This document shows, piece after piece, positions 1 to 7,158 of a stretch of DNA of 34,639 bases. Under the pieces are notes generated by a model. The model saw only the letters and a program-made list of their open reading frames with translations. It did no database searches and was not told where the DNA came from. Source of the DNA: Candidatus Omnitrophota bacterium (GTDB taxonomy: Bacteria > Omnitrophota > Gorgyraeia > B26-G9); assembly GCA_018895275.1 (NCBI GenBank), contig JAHIOQ010000075.1, positions 1 to 34,639 of the forward strand. Direction: 5' to 3'. Both the position numbers and the translations under genes were made by a program. Positions within the stretch are counted from its first letter, which is position 1. Every line of letters starts with the position of its first letter.

Positions 1-1026
1 TAAATTAAGAAGCGATGCCTCGATTTTTTTATCTTTTAAGATAGTTCTGATTAATTCGAAAGTAGGTTTACCAGAATAAGCAAATAAGTCATCGATTGTT
101 CTTTTAATTGCATTTGTTAATCTTCCAGTTTTATCTAATGCTTTATTTTTTCTTGCTGACTGATAATGAGTAAGAAGACGAATCGCCTGCCGTGGATTTC
201 CTCCTGACCACTTAGTGAGAAGTTCAAGCTCCTTTTTTATAGGTTCCGCGTATACACCCATTCTTTTATTAAGAATTTCGACAATGTCATTGTCACTGAC
301 TGTTTGTATAAATACCTTCTCGTCATTAGAGGAAAAGGGCGAAGCGTTATCGGCAAGAAAAAGATGAACGGCATTCACTTCGAACATTGTTTTATAGTTT
401 GAAAGAATTCTTATTGAACTCTTAAGTGATAAAAACGCGGCACTCTTAGTATCATATTTATCAATACCTGACGCGAATATAAATAATGGTGACTTTATAT
501 TATTTTTTAATACATCTCCTAGTTTATAAATAACTTCAATAATATATTTGTCGTGTTTTGCTATTGCTTTACGTGCTAAAATCTTTTTTTCGAATAATTC
601 CATCGAAAATATTTCCGGATGCAATATATTTACTATGCCCTGCCAATTATCAGCGCTCAGTTCAAAGACCTCGGCAGGCAATTCAGAGAATGATAAATCT
701 AAACTTAATTCAATTGCTTTTTTAATAAATCCGGATAAAATAATACTAAGAAAATCCCCTTCATCGAGATTCAGTCCTTCTTTATCAAATTTAAGTGTTA
801 TGTCCGGTTTTAAACTTTTATCTGAAAAAACCTTGGTGATCAAAGTGCTTTTCCCTGACCCAATTTGACCACCAAACAATAGCGGTGTTTCTATTGTATT
901 ATCTTTTAGCCAAGCTATTATTTTTTTAGCATTATCCTCAAAACACAGCACATAGAATTTTTCAAGAGTTTCTTCAGTAAGCGCTAAACCCTCATCAAGA
1001 TTTATCCCAAAACGATTAATTTTCAT
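1..1026 (-). CDS. P-loop ATPase, third gene of SIR2-HerA operon (3' end off window)
   Basis: I translated this frame by hand: 342 codons are open from an ATG at 1026 to the left edge with no stop, so the C-terminus is missing. A Walker A motif GGQIGSGKST lies at residues 52-61. A Walker-B-like hydrophobic strand, PLFIFASGIDKYD, lies near 180-192 but is degenerate, with a single Asp where IDGLDK-type NTPases usually have two acids. A sensor-2-like SGGNPRQAI lies near 274-282, as in ORC/Cdc6- or KAP-like AAA ATPases. It starts 5 nt after the HerA stop and is very probably cotranscribed with SIR2 and HerA. A role as sensor or regulator of the defence complex is inferred from context. The exact NTPase family is not settled. 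Confidence 0.8.
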   Translation of the reverse strand, partial: MKINRFGINLDEGLALTEETLEKFYVLCFEDNAKKIIAWLKDNTIETPLLFGGQIGSGKSTLITKVFSDKSLKPDITLKFDKEGLNLDEGDFLSIILSGFIKKAIELSLDLSFSELPAEVFELSADNWQGIVNILHPEIFSMELFEKKILARKAIAKHDKYIIEVIYKLGDVLKNNIKSPLFIFASGIDKYDTKSAAFLSLKSSIRILSNYKTMFEVNAVHLFLADNASPFSSNDEKVFIQTVSDNDIVEILNKRMGVYAEPIKKELELLTKWSGGNPRQAIRLLTHYQSARKNKALDKTGRLTNAIKRTIDDLFAYSGKPTFELIRTILKDKKIEASLLNL

Positions 1027-1031
1027 TTTTC

Positions 1032-2762
1032 TTAGTACCTTCTCTGCTTACGCATATTTTCAACAGCCTTGTCAAAATCGGGTTTTTCTATTTCCTTCAT
1101 CCATTCTGACCAAAAGTCAATAGTCGCACTTAACGGTTTCTCATTCGGTACGTTGATTCTTATTCTACTGGGGAGTAACACCGCATCCCCCACAACAAGA
1201 GCCTCTCCGACATCCATAATTGGCAATACCTCCAGAAGACTTTCAAGACTTTCCGGCATTAATTTGCTCACAGTATTGCGGTCATCTCCATTTGTCAGGC
1301 GTAGAGCGATTACATTATTGCACTGACTCAATATAGTATCGCTCACATCAGATGGCCTTTGACTGATTATTAATAGTGCGACTCCATATTTACGCCCTTC
1401 TTTTGCGATTTTTTCAAAGGATTCAATTGCTCGTAATTCAACTGGATTCTTCCCGTCTTTTTTAGGTAAATAGAGATGCGCTTCATCACAAACAAGCGCC
1501 AGGGGACGTCGTTTATTATGATTTGTCCAAAATTGAACCTGATAAATTATGCGTGCAACAAGTCCAACAATAACCGGTAAAATCTCAGCCGGGACTTCGG
1601 AAAAATCAATAACTTTTACCTGTGCTCCATTTGTCGCATAGTCCATCAATTTAGCTGCTATACGAGCCATTGCGTCATAGTCATGTTCTGATTCAGGCGC
1701 GTCAAACAGAAAACCATAACGTTTATCGCTTAATTTGCTATTCAAACGAGTCAATAATCGGCTGAATTGCCCGAAAAATTGCCCCTGTTTTAAACCACGA
1801 GCGCCTTGAGTCATTTCTTCATTCATGTCATTCAAGTTCTTAATAACTTCATCCAGGGAAAACGGAACAGGACTATCAAGCGTAAACGCGTTTAAAACAT
1901 CCTGCTTCCCGAGTTTTTGAAGGATTACTTTTTTTTGAAAAACAACAGCATCTTGAAATGCCATAACCTGATTATGAGCGCTGAATTCAGAACGGTCAAT
2001 AAACATTGCCTGCATTTCTTCCGCGTTTAACAACCAATAAGGCAGATACAGCAATTTATCAGAAGCGGTTCCGAGTTCATCCGGCCCGGGAATACGCAAA
2101 TGGCGGGCATAGGAAAGTTTACTATATTCACCATGCAGGTCAAAAACGATTAAATTTGATGTGGGCAATTTCGCTGCCTGTTCCAGAATTGATGCCACTG
2201 CCCATGATTTTCCAGACCCTGTACTGCCAAGAAGCGCGGCATGGCGTTGAAAAAACTTATTTCCATCAAGATAAGCTTTTGCCGATTCATCAATAACATA
2301 TTTTCCAAGCTCTAAAGAATGTTCCCCTTCTCCTGCTTCTGACAATACAGCCATAAAGGTTTCAAGATTTTTGCCAAGGAGAACAAAACAGTTATCGGTA
2401 ATCCCCGGCATCTGTGACAGAGAACGGGTAAAAACAGATTTTCCTTTTATTGCGTCCCAAGAAAAGGAACCTACTAAAGCAAGCCGAACATTATTAACAA
2501 CTTGTTCTTGCTCAATTTCGTCCATCGTGTCTTTTTCTTTCTTTTCGTCTTCAGAATCTTGTTGTCCAACAAAACGGATGACTCTCACAATATTAGCAAT
2601 AAGCCAGGTTTCAAAAGCACCGGAAAGCTCAATCGCAACAAGCTGACCAACACGCGCTTTCTTAAGGTCTTCATCTTTTTCAACAAGAACTGAAACTTTT
2701 CTTGTATCTACTTCACGGACTGTCCCAAGCGTTGAAGATTCATCAAATTCTAAAATAGCCAT
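1032..2762 (-). CDS. herA: HerA/FtsK-superfamily ATPase of a SIR2-HerA defence operon
   Basis: The 576-residue protein begins with a HAS-barrel-like segment (about residues 10-65), followed by an acidic linker and a RecA-like HerA motor. Walker A is GSTGSGKSW at 179-187, the HerA-typical VFDLHGEYS follows at about 207-214, Walker B is LALVCDEAHLYLP near 421-433, and a conserved stretch EGRKYGVALLIISQRPSDVS follows. I chose ATG 2762 because GGGAGGG lies just upstream and it begins 4 nt after the SIR2 stop; a start at 2819 would overlap SIR2 by 53 nt. HerA forms hexameric translocases or ATPases. Paired with an upstream SIR2 NADase-like gene it matches the anti-phage SIR2-HerA (Nezha-type) arrangement. 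The third ATPase gene downstream is not part of the minimal two-gene system I know. Confidence 0.92.
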   Translation of the reverse strand: MAILEFDESSTLGTVREVDTRKVSVLVEKDEDLKKARVGQLVAIELSGAFETWLIANIVRVIRFVGQQDSEDEKKEKDTMDEIEQEQVVNNVRLALVGSFSWDAIKGKSVFTRSLSQMPGITDNCFVLLGKNLETFMAVLSEAGEGEHSLELGKYVIDESAKAYLDGNKFFQRHAALLGSTGSGKSWAVASILEQAAKLPTSNLIVFDLHGEYSKLSYARHLRIPGPDELGTASDKLLYLPYWLLNAEEMQAMFIDRSEFSAHNQVMAFQDAVVFQKKVILQKLGKQDVLNAFTLDSPVPFSLDEVIKNLNDMNEEMTQGARGLKQGQFFGQFSRLLTRLNSKLSDKRYGFLFDAPESEHDYDAMARIAAKLMDYATNGAQVKVIDFSEVPAEILPVIVGLVARIIYQVQFWTNHNKRRPLALVCDEAHLYLPKKDGKNPVELRAIESFEKIAKEGRKYGVALLIISQRPSDVSDTILSQCNNVIALRLTNGDDRNTVSKLMPESLESLLEVLPIMDVGEALVVGDAVLLPSRIRINVPNEKPLSATIDFWSEWMKEIEKPDFDKAVENMRKQRRY

Positions 2763-2766
2763 AATT

Positions 2767-3864
2767 TTACCCTCCCAATATTTTTTTTGTAAAAATATCA
2801 ACTTTCCAAAGTTCTTCATTCTGAAGGAACAAAGGAGCTGAATATTTTTTATTTTTTATTGATGTTCCGTCGGTACCAGTCCGACAAATAACCCATAAAT
2901 TTTCTGCTTCGGTTAATAGTTTGTCTATTCTATCATTAGTGTCTTTTGTAATAATTAACCCGTTACATTTCCGGTTTTTTAATTTATCCAACATGGCGTG
3001 GGTATTAAACTGTTTATCATTAAATCCAAAACCCAAAAATAGAAAGAAATCGTGCTTTCTTATTGCATTGTCAAATTCTCTTAATAGCTCATCTCGATAG
3101 TTATGCAATTTTTCGTATTTAGAAATACCCGGAGTAATAATCAGCCGTTCTGTTCCTTCCGGAGTTGGCATATACAACAACGCATTGTTTTCTATCAATT
3201 TGTCATTTGTTGAAAACATATTTAGCGAGCCGTGCACCTTATATAAAGCGATATGTTTCTTTTTTCTAGCAACTGATTTGATTTTTTTTCCATAAGGAGC
3301 TTTATCAACATAGGCAATACTTCTTCTACTTTGTTCCCAATCCAGATGCCGGATAACGCCGCCGTGAAATCCATTTATATATGGAATACCGGCTTTTTCA
3401 AAAGCATATTCTGCCAGCATATCATAATTAAGTGTTGCCACATGCAATTCTCTATCTGTGCCCGGCAAGCCATCCACAAGTTTTTTGAATAAAGATGCCG
3501 CCGGCCAGTTTTTGTTGCCGTTTAATATTTTTTGAGAATATTTAAAATCAAGGTTTGAGACAAAATCACTGGTTATTACAACAATTTTATTTATAAGGTC
3601 ATCGTCTTTTACACCATTCATTGCAGATTCAAAATCTTCTCCTAAATCCAATGACCTAATGACATTGTCCCACTCTGTTTGCTGTGTAGGATTTAATTTC
3701 CCCTTGGCAAGTTTAGCCAAAAGATGTTCTTTAAGATAAGCCATACCAAAGCTATCGTCAACTGCACAAGACATCCCTGTTCCAAACAGAACAAAAGGGG
3801 TGATACCCTTAAATAACTTCTGAATTTCTTCGTAAGCAATTTCTTTGGTTAATTCTTTAGCCAT
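2767..3864 (-). CDS. SIR2-family (NADase-like) defence effector
   Basis: The 365-residue protein has the landmarks of the SIR2-like fold used in phage defence: LFGTGMS (residues 26-32) for the NAD-binding loop, TLNYDMLAE (144-152) with the Asn/Asp pair, KVHGS (209-213) with the candidate catalytic His211, and FLGFGFND (276-283) near the end of the Rossmann domain. No signal peptide or membrane segment is visible, so it should be cytoplasmic. ATG 3864 is preceded by GGAGAG at a normal distance. It is the first gene of the SIR2-HerA-ATPase operon. In related systems the SIR2 protein depletes NAD or acts as a nuclease once HerA detects infection; which applies here cannot be read from sequence. 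Confidence 0.9.
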   Translation of the reverse strand: MAKELTKEIAYEEIQKLFKGITPFVLFGTGMSCAVDDSFGMAYLKEHLLAKLAKGKLNPTQQTEWDNVIRSLDLGEDFESAMNGVKDDDLINKIVVITSDFVSNLDFKYSQKILNGNKNWPAASLFKKLVDGLPGTDRELHVATLNYDMLAEYAFEKAGIPYINGFHGGVIRHLDWEQSRRSIAYVDKAPYGKKIKSVARKKKHIALYKVHGSLNMFSTNDKLIENNALLYMPTPEGTERLIITPGISKYEKLHNYRDELLREFDNAIRKHDFFLFLGFGFNDKQFNTHAMLDKLKNRKCNGLIITKDTNDRIDKLLTEAENLWVICRTGTDGTSIKNKKYSAPLFLQNEELWKVDIFTKKILGG

Positions 3865-3901
3865 TATTCAAACTCTCCGTTTTATTGCTATCACGACAAT
3901 C

Positions 3902-3910
3902 ATTTTATCA
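3902..3910 (-). promoter_or_regulatory. Possible extended -10 element for the SIR2-HerA operon
   Basis: In the 112-nt AT-rich gap between rhuM and the SIR2 gene, the minus strand reads TGATAAAAT, an extended -10-like element about 40 nt before the SIR2 start. I see no convincing -35 at 17 nt, so this is weak. The gap itself shows that the three-gene operon can be expressed separately from the upstream rhuM/hsdS genes. Confidence 0.25.
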
Positions 3911-3976
3911 CAATAGATTGATTATGCTTATTTTTTAATAAAATTTGTGACAATGATCTATCTTCATTTAAGTATG

Positions 3977-4978
3977 TTATAGTTTTTTCTTGGTAGATTT
4001 AATCAATTTTTTCACTTCGCGGTCGAAGTCGGAAACATAATTTTTGTCCTGTATTGCGCGATACTTTTCATATTCTGCCAAGGCCTTCTTTTCCGCCTGC
4101 TTCGCGCTCACCTTGCCAGCCGAATGCAATAAATTTTTTTCAGAAATGGCCAAAAATTCATCCAACTTTCTGATCCAATCCTGCATTTTCATCAAACGGC
4201 CGCTGTTGGCTTGCAGCTCCGCAAAATCAATATAGAGCGAGACGATCAGGTTCAGCTGATTTATTTCTGATTCGGTCAAATAGTTTTTCGCAACAACAAT
4301 ATCATCTGTAGTAATATAATCGCTTTTAAAACTTGTGAGTCCCATCAAGGGTTTTTTGTTGTCAGCACGCTGCGTGATGATTTCGGCAGCAGTATGTCCA
4401 TGCACGGCATAGTGCATTTTGTTTTGCACAGTAGCAAAGAATTTTTGCGTCAGCTCTACATCAGCTTTGTAGTCAATGCTCGTCGCGTAAATATCAGTCA
4501 CTTTCTGATAAAACATTCGCTCGCTGCTTCGAATGTCCCGCACTCTCTGCAACAATTCCTGAAAGTAGCGCGCCCGGCCTCCACCTTGCTTGAGCCGCTC
4601 GTCATCCAGTGTAAAACCTTTGATCAGATATTCTCGTAATCTTTCTGTTGCCCATTTGCGAAACTGTGTTCCTCTGTCAGATCGCACACGATAGCCAACC
4701 GCCAAAATCGCATCCAAATTATAATGTTTTGTGTCATACTCCTTGCCGTCTGTGGCAGTTATCCGGAAATTCCGGATAACTGAATTTTCATCCAATTCTT
4801 GCTCCAAAAATATATTTTTCAAATGCTCGTTAATCGTACGCACATCAACATCAAAAAGCTCCGCAATCAGTTTTTGCGTAAGCCAAACATTCTCATCTTC
4901 AATTCTAACGCTGATTTTTTGCTCATCGCCAAGAGTTTGATAGATGGCAATTTGCGATTTTTTAGTTTCTTTTTTCAT
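3977..4978 (-). CDS. rhuM: RhuM family protein (full length)
   Basis: The 333-residue protein carries the RhuM signature: an N-terminal winged-helix-like segment with VWLTQKLIAELFDVDVRTIN, then ELDENSVIRNFRITATDGK and the hallmark block HYNLDAILAVGYRVRSDRGT followed by FRKWATERLREYL. The C-terminal half is helical. RhuM proteins are frequent neighbours of hsdS in type I restriction loci. Their biochemical role is unresolved; a DNA-binding or toxin/antitoxin-like role has been suggested from domain relatives. Its ATG overlaps the stop of the preceding rhuM fragment as ATATGA, so translation may be coupled. Length and motifs look intact. Confidence 0.85.
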   Translation of the reverse strand: MKKETKKSQIAIYQTLGDEQKISVRIEDENVWLTQKLIAELFDVDVRTINEHLKNIFLEQELDENSVIRNFRITATDGKEYDTKHYNLDAILAVGYRVRSDRGTQFRKWATERLREYLIKGFTLDDERLKQGGGRARYFQELLQRVRDIRSSERMFYQKVTDIYATSIDYKADVELTQKFFATVQNKMHYAVHGHTAAEIITQRADNKKPLMGLTSFKSDYITTDDIVVAKNYLTESEINQLNLIVSLYIDFAELQANSGRLMKMQDWIRKLDEFLAISEKNLLHSAGKVSAKQAEKKALAEYEKYRAIQDKNYVSDFDREVKKLIKSTKKKL

Positions 4979-5223
4979 ATCAATTGCCTTTGTCCCTCTT
5001 TTTGAACTTGTAAGAAATCCTTACAAGTTGCCGTTTGGTCGGCTTCGCCCTCCGCATAGATGTTTTTGAGATGTTGGGTTATATTTTGAGGCGTTGTATC
5101 AAAAAGCTCTGCCATTTTCTTTTGGGTAAGCCAGATATTTTCTTCGGCATACAATACCTCAATATTCACCGAGCCGTCCGGTGATTGATAAAAAGCGATT
5201 TGGTTATCCGGTAGTTTTTTCAT
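4975..5223 (-). pseudogene. Truncated RhuM paralogue (N-terminal part only)
   Basis: The 82-residue product starts at ATG 5223, 4 nt after the hsdS stop. It contains the RhuM N-terminal block NIWLTQKKMAELFDTTPQNI and TATCKDFLQVQKEGQRQ, after which a full-length RhuM would continue into its HYNLD block. Instead the frame ends as LI-stop, with the stop overlapping the ATG of the intact rhuM gene. The two RhuM N-termini are clearly diverged, so this is not a simple recent duplication. It is most likely a remnant left when the neighbouring rhuM was swapped in. A short wHTH-only product could still be made. Confidence 0.7.
5005..5029. repeat. Perfect 10-bp inverted repeat inside the rhuM fragment
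   Basis: Arms AACTTGTAAG (5005-5014) and CTTACAAGTT (5020-5029) are perfectly complementary around a 5-nt loop. The repeat sits in codons for TCKDFLQV, a stretch that is conserved among RhuM proteins as I remember them, so it may be partly a by-product of codon use. It lies about 45 nt upstream of the truncation and of the intact rhuM start, so it could act as an RNA hairpin or a breakpoint. Confidence 0.7.
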
Positions 5224-5227
5224 AAGT

Positions 5228-6430
5228 TTATACTTCAATCGCGCCGCTCATCAGCCGCGGCAAAAGTAAATCCCGCGCCTGTGCGAGTTTTTGGTTTTGC
5301 TCTAATAAAATAAGAATTTCATTAAGTGCGGGGCTGACAATTTCATCAAATAAGTCCATCAGATTTTGTGGAGGCAATGTGGGGTTCATGTGCTTTATAG
5401 CCTCCCCCGCATGTTGAATAGTCGTACCTTTTGCGTACGCGTTTATAACGCCCTGTACATAATGTGACTTCATTAAAAAATACAAATAGGCCCGGTTTAT
5501 CTTTTTATCTTTAATAACTAGCTTCCTAATGCCTGTCGAATAACATCCCTCGAGCCCCATGCTAACAATCCCAACTGAGCCGTCCAATGAGACAACAATA
5601 TCACTCTTTTTCAAAAGGGCACTTTTGGCGTATTGCTCATCTACAAAAATACTTGGGCTTCTTGTAATTAAATCGCTTACTCTGAAGAAAGGAAATGATC
5701 CAGATTCATAAGTTTCTAAATAATTATCACTACCCGGTTCAACACCACGCTTAAAAGCAACTAATTTATTTATCTTTTCTTTATTCCATCCCTCTGGCAC
5801 GCCATCAACTAATCGTACAGACGCAAGATTTTGCGTCTCTATCTCATGCCCAGGAAAGCGGAAATACACAAACCACTCGCGGAATAAGAGCCGCGCCGAT
5901 TCTTCCAAAAGCTGTATCCGCCGGCGGTTGGTGTCAATAAGGTCATCATAGGTGGAAAGAATATCAGATATATATTGTTGTTTTTTTAGATCAAAATCAG
6001 GAATCTCGCCACGAAGAACTATATCGGAATCAACAGCTGGATATGATGTGCCTTTAGTATTATTAGTAAGATATCCAGTAAATTTATCATCAATTATGCA
6101 GTAATAAATAAAACGCGAATTAGCTGTCTCTTTTGCCCTTAAAACAGCAAATCCTGTTGATACAATTGTATTATTATTTGGATTTTTAATAAATAAAAAC
6201 GACCTAAGGTTTGGGCGTACAGTTGCAAGAATTATATCTTTGTTTCTAACAATCCGCTTTGCTCTACTGGGAGCATCTTTCAATAATATTTCTTCTGGTT
6301 GTTCGACTAATTGTCCTGAACCTACGGACGATATATCAATATACTCAATTGTTTGATAAGGATACCCTTGAGTTATTACCTCTGGATTTATGACTACAAA
6401 TTTGCTTAATGGTGCTTGTTTAATTTTCAT
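5228..6430 (-). CDS. hsdS: Type I restriction-modification specificity subunit HsdS
   Basis: At 400 residues it has the normal length and plan of HsdS. A first target-recognition domain is followed by the central conserved helical spacer QQYISDILSTYDDLIDTNRR and LLFREWFVYFRFPGHE. A second target-recognition domain begins at VPEGWN, and a C-terminal helix ends near LAQARDLLLPRLMSG. HsdS sets the DNA target of an HsdM/HsdR complex, but no complete hsdM or hsdR is seen in the window. A palindromic element (5815-5842) is inserted in frame between spacer and second domain, adding roughly IETQNLASVRL at a tolerant linker. The start overlaps the transposase stop as ATATGA, consistent with translational coupling. 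Confidence 0.93.
   Translation of the reverse strand: MKIKQAPLSKFVVINPEVITQGYPYQTIEYIDISSVGSGQLVEQPEEILLKDAPSRAKRIVRNKDIILATVRPNLRSFLFIKNPNNNTIVSTGFAVLRAKETANSRFIYYCIIDDKFTGYLTNNTKGTSYPAVDSDIVLRGEIPDFDLKKQQYISDILSTYDDLIDTNRRRIQLLEESARLLFREWFVYFRFPGHEIETQNLASVRLVDGVPEGWNKEKINKLVAFKRGVEPGSDNYLETYESGSFPFFRVSDLITRSPSIFVDEQYAKSALLKKSDIVVSLDGSVGIVSMGLEGCYSTGIRKLVIKDKKINRAYLYFLMKSHYVQGVINAYAKGTTIQHAGEAIKHMNPTLPPQNLMDLFDEIVSPALNEILILLEQNQKLAQARDLLLPRLMSGAIEV
5815..5842. repeat. REP-like palindrome, copy A (in frame within hsdS)
   Basis: This 28-nt element has core arms AGACGCAA and TTGCGTCT with outer positions degenerate. It is related to the three copies in the neighbouring transposase gene. Read on the minus strand it encodes ETQNLASVR, the same frame as the other copies. 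Confidence 0.75.
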
Positions 6431-7074
6431 ATCCCCAACTTATTAATTTCGGTCATTCGTAAAGACGCAAAATCTTGCGTCTTTACATTGTTTTTGTTTG
6501 TAAATAATTCATCGGCATTCCAATTAACAGGATTATTAGCGACATATTCTCGAATGCGACACAGATCGTTATCATTGCGAATTATATGATCATAAAATCC
6601 CGATTGCCATGCGAAAATAATATCATTCATTGATGCATATTTTTTAACGCCGATTTTGAATCCACGAATAATTGATGCCAAATTTTTTGATTGCGGGCCG
6701 AATTTATTTTGTTTTCGTCGTAGAGACACAAAATTTTGTGTCTCTACAACATCGTTTTCATTTTGTATGGATGCAATATTTTCGATTGCCAAAATTCCAT
6801 GTACATGATTTGGCATAATGATAACTTCATCCAATATCACAAACGGGAAATGATTTGGGATTTCCAACCAACAATGTTGGGTAATTTTACCAATTTCGGT
6901 CATTCGTAGAGACGCTAGATTTTGCGTCTCTACGATTTCACCAAAATAATGCTCCTTATTATGAGTGCAAATTGTAATAAAATAATAACCATTGGACGAA
7001 TAATCCCAATCGGATAAACGGGTAGATTTTACACGATATCGATTTTTATATAATTCATCGTCTATATTTTTCAT
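6427..7074 (-). CDS. IS200-like / REP-associated (RAYT) HUH transposase
   Basis: The 215-residue protein belongs to the Y1 HUH family (COG1943): NGYYFITICTHNKEHYFG near the N-terminus, the metal-binding HUH motif in IIMPNHVHGIL, then SIIRGFKIGVKKYA and FAWQSGFYDHIIRND, with IREYVANNPVNW closing the fold. The catalytic Tyr is expected in the C-terminal helix region; I cannot assign it with certainty. RAYTs are single-copy transposases linked to dispersal of REP palindromes. This gene itself contains three such palindromes in frame (copies B, C and D), each adding about ten residues in a probable surface loop. It sits between an hsdM-like tail and hsdS, overlapping each junction as ATATGA, so it looks like a cassette placed inside a type I operon. 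Confidence 0.88.
   Translation of the reverse strand: MKNIDDELYKNRYRVKSTRLSDWDYSSNGYYFITICTHNKEHYFGEIVETQNLASLRMTEIGKITQHCWLEIPNHFPFVILDEVIIMPNHVHGILAIENIASIQNENDVVETQNFVSLRRKQNKFGPQSKNLASIIRGFKIGVKKYASMNDIIFAWQSGFYDHIIRNDNDLCRIREYVANNPVNWNADELFTNKNNVKTQDFASLRMTEINKLGI
6459..6486. repeat. REP-like palindrome, copy B (C-terminus of transposase)
   Basis: Arms GTAAAGACGCAA and TTGCGTCTTTAC are perfect 12-bp complements around AATC. The flank AATTTCGGTCATTCGTA on the plus-strand left side is shared with copy D, so the repeated unit is longer than the palindrome. It encodes KTQDFASLRMTE just before the transposase stop. Confidence 0.85.
6720..6747. repeat. REP-like palindrome, copy C (in frame within transposase)
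   Basis: This is a perfect 28-nt palindrome with half-site GTAGAGACACAAAA. It differs from the other copies by a paired change (ACGC to ACAC and GCGT to GTGT), so the pairing has been conserved. It encodes VETQNFVSLR in the same frame as the other copies. Confidence 0.88.
6906..6933. repeat. REP-like palindrome, copy D (in frame within transposase)
   Basis: Perfect 10-bp arms GTAGAGACGC and GCGTCTCTAC surround 8 nt, and one more C-G pair flanks them. The upstream flank AATTTCGGTCATTCGTA is shared with copy B. It encodes VETQNLASLRMTEI inside the N-terminal third of the HUH transposase. Confidence 0.87.
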
Positions 7075-7157
7075 ATTCCCAACTTCCTAAAATTTTCACT
7101 AATTTTTTTTGCCAAATCTGTGGTCTGTTCGTTCAGGCCTTCCATGTTGATGTGAAT
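7071..7157 (-). pseudogene. Detached HsdM-like C-terminal tail, copy 2
   Basis: Beginning 1 nt after the yhcG stop, an open frame of 28 codons reads IHINMEGLNEQ...DLAKKISENFRKLGI and then stops at ATATGA, overlapping the transposase ATG. Residues of the type EGLNEQxxDLxxxIxENxxxL resemble the extreme C-terminus of type I methyltransferase HsdM, which normally precedes hsdS. It matches copy 1 (8295-8381) at about 67 of 87 nt by my count, including an identical stretch of about 25 nt. There is no start codon or ribosome site of its own, so it is a remnant or recombination substrate, or might be read through. Confidence 0.65.
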
Positions 7158-7158
7158 A

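Noticed and set aside
2767-2819. HerA start at 2819 giving a 595-residue protein
   Set aside because: It would overlap SIR2 by 53 nt and lacks a ribosome site, whereas ATG 2762 has GGGAGGG and begins at the HAS-barrel.
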